A DNA stretch of 64,000 nt from Merluccius polli (GCA_030340625.1 JAOPHQ010002281.1:62001-126000); one strand, 5' to 3'. Numbered from the stretch's first letter, positions 28,877 through 40,540 are shown. Made by a program: numbers and translations. The notes: generated from the sequence alone by a model not told the origin.

Positions 28877-30000
28877 ATGGATTGGCCACACGTTGTTGGA
28901 GTAGCGCTCTATTGCCTATTCCAAATAACGCGTAATATATGGAGACTCATATCTTTGAGACGAAGACGTCAACTGCGCCAGCACCTGGTAATTTCAGAAT
29001 TATTAGTTTTGTTTTATATTTTATTCAGACAAATCATTTATTTATTTTTTTAGAAAGTTTGGTTGTTTAAACACATTTAACCTACTTTCAGTTTGGTTGA
29101 CATTAGTTTTAGATTATTTCTGATAGTTATTAGGCCTGTTACCACCACCATCCTCGTCAAATCAAAGGTTGCACACCTGTGGTACAGAGCAATCATGGCA
29201 CTATCATTGTCTTTAAATGGCCTTTATTGTTCAAGATTGTGGTTCAGAAAACTACAAACAACACTTGAAGTCATGTAGGATAGATGTTACAGGGAACAGT
29301 AGTCTATAAGGATTTATAGTGGTTGCTTCAATTTCAAATGAGAAAAAAACATGTAGTTGTTTGTGCATTCTTATGTGATGCTCACAGTTTTGATTTTATT
29401 CTTCCAGACACCCTCTGTTCATTATGCCGTGATCAACACAGCACTACCCTTGTTGACGATATATCTGGATCCCCAGGAGGATCCAAAGAGGGATTTCTGT
29501 TTGTCCCGTGATGCCATCAACATGCTGAAGGCATTACTCGACATTAAAAAAAGTCATGGCTGGGAACCTGACTTGGAAGTGCTTTTATTCCTGTACTGGC
29601 TGGCTCATGGGGCCTCCTACAGTGTTGTTTCCCGGGCATTTGGTGTCCCCAAAACGAGTGTTTTCCGTGCTGTCCATAAAGTGGCAGGCAAAATAGTGGA
29701 GAAGAGGAGCCACTGCATCACCCTTCCCAAACCTCATGAGCTGGAGGCAACAGGTGCGGGGTTTGCTGCCCTGGCTCAAAATGAGGCATTTGAAAAGTGT
29801 GGGTGCCATTGATGGCTGCCACATTAGAATAAAGGCACCTGCAGGTCCTGCCTCCATCGATTACACCAATCGCAAGCTCTTTCACTCCATCCAGCTCCAA
29901 GCTGTGTGTGACAGTGGAGGCAGGTTTTTGGACACATTTACAGGTTATCCTGGGTCGGTCCATGACACACGTGTGCTAAAGAACAGTCCCCTCTACATAA
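28877..30000 (+). pseudogene. HARBI1-like transposase, two exons, C-terminus lost
   Basis: Exon 1 (28877-28987) encodes MDWPHVVGVALYCLF to a glutamine/arginine-rich end and is followed by GTAATT. A 3' splice site 'tcttccag' precedes exon 2 at 29408; the phase is compatible. Exon 2 contains LEVLLFLYWLAHGASYSVVS and VPKTSVFRAVHKV, the helix-turn-helix region. After a one-base shift near 29790 it reads VGAIDGCHIRIKAP (first catalytic Asp) and GYPGSVHDTRVLKNSPLY (second Asp). The segment with the third acidic residue is missing; sequence after 30000 is unrelated AT-rich DNA. Domesticated vertebrate HARBI1 belongs to the same family, but this is a transposon copy. Confidence 0.85.
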
Positions 30001-30695
30001 ATCAACTCTACCCCAATAAAACAATTATGTTTTATTATGACAATAAAATAATTATGTTATGCACACCAAATACATTAAAAACATTATATATTCTCCCGCA
30101 AATAACAAAGAAGCAAGTCTCTAGAATCAGAAGCAATAAGCTGAGCTGTCAACTCTCACAGATTGAGCGCGAGTCTCACGTCACACATGCCTTTTCTCAT
30201 TCTAATTTTCCCCTCTTTGTGAATTATATACGGAATCGTCTCGTAGACTATTAAGAAAGTAAAGACGCATTTTTACAAAGTCAAAAGTTCGCGGAATCTC
30301 AGGCCAACCTGACGTCAAAAGTTGGCATCCCTGAATAAGTAACAGAAATACATTCATATGCAATGACACAGTAGGTTACAAACAAACTCACTCCCAGGCC
30401 AGCTTTGAGGCATTTCTCTTCCCGGTAAATAAACATTCATAGCTCATTCTGAGCTTAATGAGGAGCTCTGTCTCCTCATCAGACCCTGTAACAATATGGA
30501 AACAATCCCTAAACCACACAGAATGCACAGCAAAAGATGTAACATCAGATAGGCTATTTAGATACACTATTTTTAGTTTTTTTTTCTTTTTTATTTGCGA
30601 CAAATAGTAGCCTATAATAGCAGTATATACTTACACTTGTAAATTGTTGGCTCTGTCATTACGCAGCAACAATGGGTAGTCTAATTTGTGATTAA

Positions 30696-31089
30696 TGTAT
30701 AACCACACATATAACACTAAGCTGTAATATCCTCACATAGCCTCTAGGGAATAGAAACAAATATATAAGCTGTATTAACTGCACCTGGCCACCAGATGGC
30801 AGCACACATAATACACTGGGGGCGGGCGCTCAACACTAGCCAATCAGAGCATATTATGCGTCATAGAGGCCACGCCTGCCCAGGTACTACCAAACCACAC
30901 AACCGGGGGGAAGGCAGAAACCCGAGAGGCATCGTATCTGTTAGATATTCAGCTAAGGGTCGCTCCACGCGTGAACTATACAATACCCCTCCATTTGCTT
31001 CATAGATAATAGACCTAAAGTTAAACAAATAAAGTGAGTTAAAAGCGATCTTGTGTCGGCGGCCTTCTTCCTCAAAGAACAGCACAACA
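30696..31089 (+). repeat. LTR-like repeat, copy 1
   Basis: About 390 bp, closely similar to the solo LTR at 44696-45087. Both contain 'gctgtaatatcctcacatag', 'ggccaccagatggcagcaca', a TATA-like 'aaatatataagctg', and end with 'cggccttcttcctcaaagaaca..acaaca'. It starts TGT and ends ACA. No matching TSD was found for this copy, so boundaries are approximate. No coding capacity. Confidence 0.65.
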
Positions 31090-31305
31090 AATTGCATAAT
31101 TACCCTGGCCGATTCATGCTGGCTCCTTTAATTCATTTTCTTCTTCTTTGGTGGTAAACAAACAGCAGAAAACGGTGTTTGGGACTCATTACTGCCACCG
31201 CATGGATGTATTTTTCGTGCACCACTGCAGTGCATTGTGGGTGATATACAGCTCTGGAGTGACCGTCGATGTTGACTCGATCCCTCAGCCCTCAAGGGTC
31301 GATCT

Positions 31306-32149
31306 TTTTTTTATTTTATTTTTATTGAACATTTAAAGACAAAACAATAATTATGCAATACAACTTCTCGTAGGGGACAAACAATCCGATACAAATACAA
31401 ATACAAAAAAGAAAAACAAAATTATGAAGACCTAGGGGGATCCACAGCAAGACAAATTTCAAATAAATAATCTTATAAATCAACAAAAATTACAAGACAA
31501 CCAAGTTTTAACATATGGAGCAGGGACGTCAAGGTCCCAAAATGACTAATCTTCAAAATAACAAAAAATTAGAAAAATCTGCATTTATCTTCTTTGCAAT
31601 CCTGCTAGAGTGTATTTTTTTTAAGGACAAGAAAAACAGCCTAAAATCATTTAAAAACCAGTTAAAGGAGGGTTTACTATTTCTCCACTTGCAGCAATGA
31701 AGATGATATTTACCCAAAAGTAAAATAATATTAATCATGTCAGACACAGATGCAGCCAAATTATCCATAAAAAAGAAAATTTGAGAGATATCAAAGGTTG
31801 GAATGTCATGTACTTTTAGTAATAGCCAATGTCTTATGTCAGACCAAAAAGCTTGGGACAAGGGGCATAAAAAAAACATGTTCTAGAGTTTCTTCACACT
31901 CACCACAAAAATTACAGGGGTCAACTTCAAAACTAAACCGTTTATGAAGAAATGCGACTGTTGGATAAACATTATTAATAATCTTAAAATTAGTTTCTTT
32001 AACTTTAGGAGAGACGGGCCATTTAATAAATTTGTAAAATGCTTTATGTGTAATAGATAAGACTGCTGAATCTGGGACCTTGATAAGTGCCTCTCTGTGA
32101 TAGTCATGATATATCCTGGATTTTAAAACAATGCCAATTAACTTGTTGT
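31306..32149 (-). mobile_element. 5'-truncated L1/Tx1-type LINE, reverse strand
   Basis: Flanked by a 14-bp TSD, TCAAGGGTCGATCT (31292-31305 and 32150-32163), and with a T-rich run (poly-A of the minus strand) at its plus-strand left edge. On the minus strand two overlapping frames encode TNFKIINNVYPTVAFLHKRF, CNFCGECEETLEHVFF and then LCPLSQAFWSDIRHWL…, the C-terminal region of Tx1-like ORF2 with its cysteine/histidine motif. A frameshift near 31865 separates them. This is a textbook target-primed reverse-transcription insertion into the Harbinger element. Confidence 0.85.
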
Positions 32150-32292
32150 TCAAGGGTCGATCTCACCAAGGTCACTTCAGCTTTTTAGAGAAATGGAATA
32201 GCCCTTATGATGGCGATGGGGATTCCCCCGAGGGCAAGGGCTGAGGGCAAGTGAGCGAGGGCGACACAACCCACTATTGGAACGCAGCCCAG

Positions 32293-33375
32293 CTATCACC
32301 ACACACACTCAGGAGAGCCACTGTCATGGCAGCATATTACATTTGCTCGGCAAATACCATCTCCAATAAACGCATTCTTCAACCAACATCTACCTGTGTC
32401 CTGTCTCGGAGGGCCCCAGCAAAAGCAACTGATGTAGTGTGGTTAGAGTCCACTGCTACAGCAATACTCTGTGATTGTACCTTCTTTACCTTCTCTTAAA
32501 GTTGGTGAGGTCGTTTTGTTGGATAAAAAATGTGATAACAGAACAATTAATCTGGTTTGTTTTGGTCTGATATTCACAATTGGCTATCATTAAAAATAGA
32601 TAACATACCTTAATTTACTTACAATGATCTAATTTATTTTATGGACAACTTGGATGCAAACGTTTTGTATGTTGTTAACCTTGTGATTATTTTGGGTAAA
32701 TATCATATTCGTACTTGTAAGTGGAAAGGCAGTATTCCCTCTTTCATTGTATTCATTAATATTTTTGCCAATCACTAAGTCGCTGAAAATTATGGAAAAA
32801 AGAAATAGAATAGAAATATTGTATACTTTTTGAAATATTCAACTTTTAAACATTAAAAAATTATAATGGGAGTCAATGGGCAGACCATTTCTTATGAGAC
32901 TACAACTACTTCAGACTTCACAACTTGGGTCACTTTAAACTTCGTTCAAACATTTAACAAATCATCACATTTTGATCTATATACTTATCGAAAACACATT
33001 TTTGATATCTTTTACACTTGTTGAGATTCGACAGTTTTAGTTTTATACCCGTTTCGTATATTTTCGCTTCGTCTCATTGGCTGCCATTGTCAGGGCGACA
33101 GCAAGTGAAGTCACCCCCACTCTAGCCCAAGCTACCGTTAACAAAAGCTAAACATGTCACACACCGTGGAGCCTGAAAACGTCAATACTTCACCTAGAAA
33201 CACAAGGTAAACTTAAACTGTTACGGTGTTAAAGAATAATGATTATATCGACTGGAACGTATTGACCATCGGACATTTACTGCGATGACCCCCGTTTATT
33301 TGGGCTCCAATGGACTCTCCCCTTTCTTGACACACTCACGTCTTTTACACCATTTTTAAACTCACAAATAAACTC
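32293..33375. other. Spacer with one possible small exon
   Basis: Mostly AT-rich with no repeats identified. At 33154-33207 a frame MSHTVEPENVNTSPRNTR is followed by GTAAAC, so it could be a first coding exon of some element or gene, but nothing downstream confirms it. Confidence 0.3.
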
Positions 33376-33385
33376 ACATACTATT

Positions 33386-34461
33386 AGTGTTGCTTTCGTC
33401 AACGAAAATTATGACTAAATATCGTCGTCAACGAACCTTTATCACGTGACGAAAACGAGACGAGACGCAACGAAAATGGTGGTCATGTGACGAAAACTAT
33501 AATCAAATTTATAATGCAATATTGTTGACGAATAAAAACGGGACTAAATGTGGTTTTCAAAATAAAAACTATTTTCGTCCCGTTCATTTCATCCCGCTAT
33601 TATTATTATTTTGAAATATTTCTGTTTCCTGAGTCTCGGGGCTGCATCAGCGCACTGCGAAGACGCAAGCGACGTCACTTCCTCAATCCCCACTCGCAGC
33701 AAGTTAAAGGCCTTTACACACCGCGGCGTTTTTTTCCTGTGATTAATTCGCACGTAAATATGAGTTTTCTTACTGTTGTTTTTGTCATGAGTACTTTCAC
33801 ACAGAACGCAAATATTACGCGGCGAAAAAGCCGCTTCACTTGTATTGAACAAATGTCGCAACTGTCGCAGATTCGCATCGCTGCCGCTATGAATAGTTTT
33901 GATGTGAAATAGGCGAGTATTTTACATGTTCGTGTCGTTTATTCGTCACGCACCGGTGTGTAAAGGCCTTAAAGCTCAAACAAAACCTGGCAGGTTAGCC
34001 ATGTGTGTGTACTTCTTACATGTTTGGTGGGTAAAATAAATATGTTGTAAATTCAAATCAGAGCGTCTTCCATGTCTGGAATTGAATGTTTTCTTGAGTC
34101 TATAAGGTAACAATAATATAATAATAAGATAACCTTATTTGACTTGTGAAATGGGTGACTTAAAGAAAATGTTGGTTTTGTCTATACTATACTAGGTACT
34201 TGTACTATATTTACTGGTTTAAATAGAATTGCATTACTAAAAAGAGACTAAAATACAATGTTCATTAACTAAAACTAGACTAAAATAGTCATGGATAATT
34301 CTGACTAAAATAAGACTAAAATGCTCAGACTTTTAGTCGACTGAAACTTGACTAGACTAAAATAGTACAAACGTGACTAAAACTAATAAAGACTAAAATG
34401 ACAGTTTGACACAAAGACTAGACTAAGACTAAAATGAAAACAGGCCGCCAAAAACAACACT
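33386..34461 (+). mobile_element. DNA element family B, copy 1 (9-bp TSD)
   Basis: Starts AGTGTTGCTTTCGTCAACG and ends ...aaaaacaacact. It is flanked by ACATACTAT at 33376-33384 and 34462-34470 (a 9-bp TSD, with one extra T on the left). The interior is rich in 'gactaaaat' repeats on the right and 'cgtcaacg/cgaaaac' motifs on the left. It contains a TTAA MITE (33708-33968). A second, reverse-oriented and left-truncated copy lies at ~43944-45165. Confidence 0.75.
33708..33968. mobile_element. TTAA-target MITE
   Basis: The inverted ends are AGGCCTTTACACACCG and its complement. Both sides carry TTAA (33704-33707, 33969-33972). TTAA targets are used by piggyBac and Kolobok elements. 261 bp, non-coding. 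Confidence 0.85.
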
Positions 34462-34815
34462 ACATACTATAAAGGACAGGCACATGTTGGACATCCACAT
34501 GTTCGTCTACTTCTACTGAGCATTACCATGTCCAATTTAGGGATGTGACAGGATAATCGTTATTCGATTAATGACAGCAAAAATCGAAAATCTTTGATCT
34601 CAAAGATAGTAATTTATGCTATTTTATTAGAACAGGTAGCAATGTTTTTTCCTTTTCTGGCGATCCATCATCCACAATACCTGGTTTTTGTTTGTGTCGT
34701 GGTACAATGTTAATTATTGTAAAATGATGTTCACACTTTATTATTGTTAATTAAAATGATTTGTTCACTGAATCGTTCAGTGCTTCCGACTTCCGTCACT
34801 GAATGTGCCACTCAC

Positions 34816-35985
34816 TGAAACACGGCAGACGTTCATTCGTGAAGGATAAGCCATTGAGCTGAGAATTTAGTTGGATAAAGATACCATTTGCAAACTCAAA
34901 GCTACTATAACAAAGTCCTACCCTACAGCACGTTTATTTTCGTGACAGCTAATTATTAAATAACATATTTGGTAGAGTTGAGCCGGATACTCGGCTGAAA
35001 CGAGTATCCGGTACGGATAAAGCACTTTTGCCGAGTACGAGTATGATACGAGTAATACGAGTCAATATCTGTGTTCGGATTGAATGAATTGGGTAGCTGA
35101 CTGTGTCAGCGTTCTGTGATAGGCTACAGCGCCCCTCCCCTACACAATGCAGATGTGTTGTTGTGTCCCGCTCTGATCACTCATACACAGAACAGCTCTC
35201 TGTCTCTCCCTCAGTCACTCAGGTTCACGGGTCATTTTCCGTTAATGTTTAGGGTTTCTTCAGCTTCAGGTTTGTTATTACTTAGGTTGGTACTTACTTA
35301 TGAACCAGTAGAGTTCTGGTAAACGTGGGTTCGTTCAGACGTGGTGCCGACTCGCGTTGCGTCTCTGCCTGCCGTCATCTGGCTGCCTGGCTCTAACCAG
35401 TTTTTTTTGACTTCACGCACGGTGTCCGACACTTTCTTGCTGTATTTCGTGAAAAAATAAAGCTAGTAGTGGTATAAATACCTATTGGAAATCAAGCTAC
35501 ACATACACACACACACACTCTGTCTCTCCCCCTCCCTGCCGGTCGTCTGAGTTTTTTTTTTTTTTTTCAATGCTGATGCTGTCCTGTAAATAGTTTTCTA
35601 ATCAGCAATAAATAACAATTTCTGATCAACCCATATCAATTGCATGCTTAAAATAACATACCGGTTAAAACCAAGCTCATTTCAAGACAACCCGACCCAC
35701 TTCCGGGTCAAATCCCACCCACTTCTGCGTTAGGCCCCGCCCACTCCGAGTACAGATACAGAAACAGATAATGCTGTACTCGCTCATCCCTAATATTTGG
35801 TAGCCTACTATTTCCGACTTCGAGATTTCAAGACATGGGAGGGAGAGGAGTGAGCTTGATCGATTGAGCAACTGTCTTATCACTCAGGAGTCACGAAGCA
35901 CGTTCACTGTGTACAGTATGTTTCAGTGAACAAATCACTGAATGTGCACGGTTTCGTGCGTAGTCACTGAAAGTGCCCCCCCTTG
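34816..35985 (+). repeat. Direct repeat A, split by a hAT MITE
   Basis: Sequence starting near 'cggcagacgttcattcg' and including 'aaggataagccattgagctg' and 'ttttcgtgacagctaatta' is repeated in the same orientation at 37545-37825. The two copies flank the MADF-BESS gene. Copy A is interrupted by the MITE at 34973-35792. The repeats contain several 'gaatcactgaa' motifs. Confidence 0.75.
34973..35792. mobile_element. hAT MITE family A, copy 2 (inverted)
   Basis: Begins TAGAGTTGAGCCGGATAC and ends ...gctcatcccta. It is the reverse complement of the copy at 27412-28269. The TSD is ATATTTGG (34965-34972 and 35793-35800). The target resembles that of copy 1 (ATATTTAA). The interior carries the same block around 'agaacagctctctgtctctc'. 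Confidence 0.9.
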
Positions 35986-36271
35986 CCCACTGCAACCGTC
36001 CATTGATGGATCCCATTGACTTTGAATGGGGCGGAGCCGCAATGCATTGTGGCTCCGTCCGTTCCTGTCGGCTCCGTCGCTTGCGTTGAGAAGTTGAGAA
36101 AATGTTAACTTTTCAGGCCGCGACGGATCCGTCAGCCAATCAGATCGCATTATGCAAATATATGTCCTGTGACGCTACTTGGACTCTGCCCAATGAAATC
36201 ACCTTTGTGGTACAACCCGGGAAAGCACATGGGTATGTCAAAAAAGGCGGCCGGCAGCGGGAAATTTAAAC

Positions 36272-37491
36272 ATGGAAGAAAAATTAATAATCGCGGTGGG
36301 TAATCACCCTATACTGTATGATCAATCATTATACACATACAGGGACACCAATCACCGGGAACTAGCATGGCGAGAGGTGTCACTGGAGGTGGGGGAACCA
36401 GGTAACATAATGTTTCTGATTATTTTCGATTTATGTACTTATTTTCAATTGAATCAGTGTGTTGAATGACTGCTAGCAATACAGCATGCATGGTCCAGCT
36501 TAGCATCATCCAAATTATTTAATGAATTGCTACCTAGAATGTATAGTTGCAATTGCTGAAACATGTTTAAACATATTTTACAAAGAAGGAAAAGAGTATG
36601 CCATGGGTATGCACTTTCTTTATACATATTAGGTTGGAAACAAAATCCCTGTATTTAATAACCATGCGATTTGGATCAATGCTCAATGATCAACGATAAG
36701 AATGAAGCAGTTTGTATTGTTATCAATCATTTTATTTCATATATATATTTACAGTGGCTGAATGCCTGAAGAGGTGGCGGTCCCTCAGGGATAGATTTCA
36801 GAGGGAGAGGATTAAGGAGAGGGAGTTCCAGAGGAGTGGGGCAGGGGCCACTCCGAGGCAGCCATGAAGGTACATGGCTGTGATGGGCTTCCTGACCCCA
36901 TTCCTCTAGGACAGGGGGACCGACCTCCAACCTCCAGTGTGGTCGGGTCCCGGTGGTGGACATAAACGGGCCACCCTCCTCATCTGACCCAACGGACATT
37001 GGTCAGATGAGGAGGGTGGCCCGGCAGCAGTGGTGGTAGCAGTGGTGGCAGGTGTGGCAGCGGCGCCACCAGACACGGAGGCAGGTGCGCCAGCACCCCC
37101 AGCAGCGGCAGAAGCAGCCTTAACAGCCCCAGCAGCGGCAGCAGCCCCAGCAGCAGCAGTTGGGCTCGCTGCGGCAGAAGGCAGACCAGCGGCAAGAGGT
37201 GGTGGGCAGGCGCCAGAAGGCAGGGGCAGGAAGAGGCGAGGGCCCGAAATGTCCAGTTTTGAGCGGGGCTTGCTGGCGGTGATGGAGCCGCTGGCTGCCC
37301 TTGCCTCCCAGCCCCAGCCACCATGGGATGAGGAGGAGGCATTCTTTCGTGGACTCATCCCGGCGATGAGGCGGCTCTCCATCCCCAGGAGAGCCAGGGT
37401 GTGTTATGAGATGCACCAGCTTGTGTACAGGGCGGAGATGGAGGAGCTGCATGTCAGTGACAATGGTCAGAGTGATAGTGAGAATGAGTGA
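36272..37491 (+). pseudogene. MADF-BESS protein (Harbinger partner gene), broken
   Basis: Exon 1 (36272-36401) reads MEEKLIIAVGNHPILYDQSL and LAWREVSLEVG, the first half of a MADF DNA-binding domain, then GTAACA. Exon 2 starts at 36755 after 'atttacag' with AECLKRWRSLRDRFQRERIK, the second half of MADF. Stops interrupt at about 36864 and 36907. After a 22-bp hairpin (36968-37022) a frame from 37030 has an Ala/Pro-rich linker and a C-terminal BESS motif: DEEEAFFRGLIPAMRRLSIP, then RRARVCYEMHQLVY. MADF-BESS proteins often accompany HARBI1-type transposases in fish. No transposase is next to this copy. Confidence 0.75.
36968..37022. repeat. 22-bp perfect hairpin inside the MADF-BESS gene
   Basis: 36968-36989 (gggccaccctcctcatctga, then cc) and 37001-37022 are exact reverse complements around 11 bases. 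It lies exactly where the coding frame is lost, so a templated inverted duplication probably replaced coding sequence. Confidence 0.9.
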
Positions 37492-37544
37492 TGAGTGAGT
37501 TTGAAGTTCACAATCAAGTTTTGTTGTTTTGTTGTTTGTCAATG

Positions 37545-37825
37545 AAACAAGGCCGACGTTCGTTCCTGAAGGATAAGCCATTGAGCTGAGAATTTAGTTG
37601 GATAAAGATACTGTTTGCAAACTGAAAGCTACTATACTATAAGTTGTACCCCACAGCACGTATATTTTCGTGACAGCTAATTATTAAAACATTTGGTACT
37701 ACTTATTTCCTACTTCGAGACACGGGAGGGAGAGGGGTAGGCTTGAGATATTCACTGTGTACAGTACGTTCAGTGAACGAATCACTGAACATGCACTGTT
37801 CCATCGCAGTGAAAGGATCTGAGGC
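37545..37825 (+). repeat. Direct repeat B
   Basis: Uninterrupted counterpart of the repeat at 34816-35985, in the same orientation, with small indels. It shows what the A copy looked like before the hAT MITE insertion, apart from the A-specific tail around 35860-35900. Confidence 0.75.
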
Positions 37826-38214
37826 AGTCAGCCAACCGTTTTTTCATATTGCTGGTTTCAACTTTAAATCTTGCATTAAAAAATGGTTGAAAGGTGGTGG
37901 TTGAATGGTCTTGCAGTCATTACAGTATTAGGCCTTTATTTATTTATTGTAATGCTATGCACTGTTGTATTTCAGATTATGTATTGCCTTGTAATGTTTT
38001 ATTATGTTTCTCTCTTACCTGCCACTGACGACTCCCGCCAAGGAACAGCAGATGCAAATATCTGGTGCAAAATATGTAACGTGCATTTTCCCTGTCAAAT
38101 AAACAAATGAGGTGTATGGAACTTCATGTTGGATTGTTAAACGCGCGCTGTCCTCTTTTACAAACAGTAACATTATGTGTGTGTGCGCGCAGTGCAATGC
38201 GGCACGGTGCACAG

Positions 38215-38890
38215 CAGAGGTTGCGCTAGACTTTTTTGTTGTCCGTCATTTTGACTGACAGGGTCATAAAAATCCCGTCATAATCTATTTTTACCGGTCA
38301 CTTTAATTTTTAAAATGATAATAATGACATGTTCAATAGCATTTAATTTTAACTCATTTTTAAAATGATAATAATGACATGTTCAATAGCATTTAATTTT
38401 AATTCATTTTTAATTAATATTCAGTCCAAACAAGCTGAACAAATAATCCACACCGTGGATACACACATCAAGCAGAAGAATATGTAAGAATATCGGCCGC
38501 CAGGCAATTTGCGTATAGTGGGGCTTGACACAATTTTCACAATGCGGACGGGAGCTAGTTGATCCACTAGTCAACACGCGGGAGCTAGTTGATCCACTAG
38601 TCAACACGCGGGAGCTAGTTGATCCACTAGTCAACACGCCCTCAAGCGAACGATTTTTCAAGGCGGCTCGATGTCAGTGGATAATTCGCGTGACATGGGG
38701 CTTCTGTTGTTTCAAATGTTTCAACACTCAACTGCCGTGACATTTTTCTTCTTTTCTACTTTTCTTCTTCTACAAGAGCCAATTAATATGCTCATCGCCA
38801 CCAAGTGGTCAGGGGTGTGAATTGCAATCTGTCAAAATGACGGATGGCCCTCAGATTTTTCCGTCACCATCTTAAAAAACGTGACCCCTG
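38215..38890. mobile_element. hAT MITE with internal tandem repeats
   Basis: The ends are CAGAGGTTGCGCTAGAC and ...acgtgacccctg. The 8-bp TSD is GTGCACAG (38207-38214 and 38891-38898). The interior has a ~60-bp duplication around 'atgataataatgacatgttc' (38307-38420) and a three-copy 30-bp repeat (38551-38640). Related sequence occurs inverted at 43648-43712. Non-coding. Confidence 0.9.
38551..38640. repeat. 30-bp minisatellite, three copies
   Basis: Three consecutive units of 'gggagctagttgatccacta' + 'gtcaacacgc', nearly identical. Each unit contains the imperfect palindrome gttgatccactagtcaac. Confidence 0.95.
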
Positions 38891-39539
38891 GTGCACAGTA
38901 ACGTTAAATGTTAGCCTGTGCATATATCAATCAAGATAATGTCATATCTGGATTGCAGTCCAAGACCAATGTTGTTGAATCATTGCCGTTAAATGTAAGT
39001 TACCCGAATCAGCTGTGTATTTGCTGTCTTGGACACACCCTATTCTTCCTGCCAATGAATGACTTTATCCCTGCGAACGAATCACAACTGACAATGTTAA
39101 TTTTGACTGGATATTATTTACTATAAAAACTGCTTAGACAGATCTGACTCCCAGAACGAGACAGACAGTTGAATGTCCGATCATCGCTCCACTGAACTCA
39201 ACAATTCATACACGTATTGTTAGAAATATGTTGTGTTTGCTGGACACACTCCATTTCTCCTGCTAACGATTGAGTCGGAATGACTTGAATCACTCTGTAG
39301 CCCAACGAATCACGTTGGCTCCCAACTGACTGAGCGCTCAACCAAACTGACTGATGAACGAATCATTTTAGGAAGTGATTCAGTTCAGTTTGTTCATCCC
39401 CGAATGACAACACAACATTTTACAAACCTTTTTATTTTGCGGATCAGCTGCAGTACACATTGGACCAAACTCAACGAGATCCACAAATGTGTATAGATTA
39501 GTTCACATGTAAAATTCTGTTCTGAAAGTGAGTGTGGAC

Positions 39540-40049
39540 TAGCCTAGAACTCTAGACACCCCCTAGCGGCAGCAAATTTATTTGGCAGCTAGTGTAGGTC
39601 TAGCACGGCTCCGTCGGCTTTTTGGTGCTGGAAACACCAAGTATGTCTTGTATGTATGACCAATCACAGCGTGAGGGGCGGAGTCGAAAGCCGGGCTACC
39701 ATGACGACAGAGTTGCGACGGTTCCGTGTTAGGTAAACAATGGCTGCTGCTGCTGGCGAACGGTTGTCTTTCGAGTCGGCTTTGGTCGCGACTCTTCAAG
39801 ACTTGAAGTTAACATTTTATTTGAGAAAAGAACAAAGAACGGCACTGAAGTCTTTCCTCGAAAATAAATATGTATTCGGAGTTTTGATTAATTACGTAGT
39901 CAGAGCGACGTCACCTTCTTCGTTGCTCTGATTGGTTGTAGCGCTATCCTATTGCGTGCAGAGGGAACTTGAAAGACAACCGCCCACACTGCCAATGGAG
40001 CTGAGCCAGACCTTACATCTTTCTGATGTGGGTCTGGCTTGCCAGGCTA
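39540..40049. mobile_element. Non-autonomous element with RecQ-like fragment, copy 2
   Basis: Same family as 10473-10976, same orientation, about 510 bp. The 9-bp TSD is AGTGTGGAC (39531-39539 and 40050-40058). The two copies are nearly collinear with small indels and few substitutions, so the family was active fairly recently. Confidence 0.88.
39740..39931 (+). pseudogene. RecQ-type helicase N-terminal fragment (copy 2)
   Basis: The frame starts MAAAAGERLSFESALVATLQ and runs through KEQRTALKSFLENKYVFGVL, then loses similarity before the Walker A motif, as in copy 1. The two copies differ at a handful of residues (for example ESALV against HSALA). A start codon and the first ~45 codons are kept in both, but no helicase motif survives. 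Confidence 0.55.
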
Positions 40050-40540
40050 AGTGTGGACATCATTTTACAAGACACATGTTAAAAATATGTATTTGTTGAT
40101 TGAGAAATATTTGTGTGGAAATAAAACGTGTGGATCGTGGTACACTAAATATGAATTGTCTTCTGTGGGTTACACATTCAAGTCCAATAAAAACGTACGC
40201 ATCCACATTTTCCAGATCAGCAGTGGGACATATTGGACAAAAATCCACAGACAAAATTAAGCAACTCATAAGAGCCATGCAATCCACAAATGTGTAAAAG
40301 TGAGTGTGGATCAGATCATTTTACAAGACAAGTGAAAAATATGTTTGTGGATCCTGAAGTTTCCGTGTAGATATCATTTTACAAAGCACAAGTCAATATA
40401 CTTGTGGATTGTGTTACGCACGATGTCAATTGTCTTCTGGTATCCGCATTTTACGGACCAGCTATGGTACACATTTGAAAAAACTCAACGAGATCAACAA
40501 ATGTGTATAGACTACAATTTCTTTCAGCAGCGGTGCTGTT

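Larger units (their letters stand above)
28708..32292 (+). mobile_element. Harbinger element with HARBI1-like gene
   Basis: The inverted repeat CTGGGCTGCGTTCCAATAG (28708) matches the complement ending at 32292; the shared 26 bp are perfect. Content: a spliced HARBI1-like transposase (28877-30000), an LTR-like repeat (30696-31089) and a reverse-strand L1/Tx1 insertion (31306-32149). A clean direct-repeat TSD was not found: the flanks read CTG on the left and CAG on the right if those bases are excluded from the TIR. No partner DNA-binding gene remains inside. Confidence 0.8.
39420..40540 (+). repeat. Irregular ~270-bp tandem units around the RecQ-bearing element
   Basis: Three related segments (about 39430, 40205 and 40445) contain 'ggatcagc..cagtacacatt' and 'aaactcaacgagatccacaa'-type sequence; 'agtgtgga..tcattttacaagaca' also recurs (40050, 40300). 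The 9-bp-TSD element at 39540-40049 is inserted in the first unit. No coding sequence was recognised. Confidence 0.55.
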
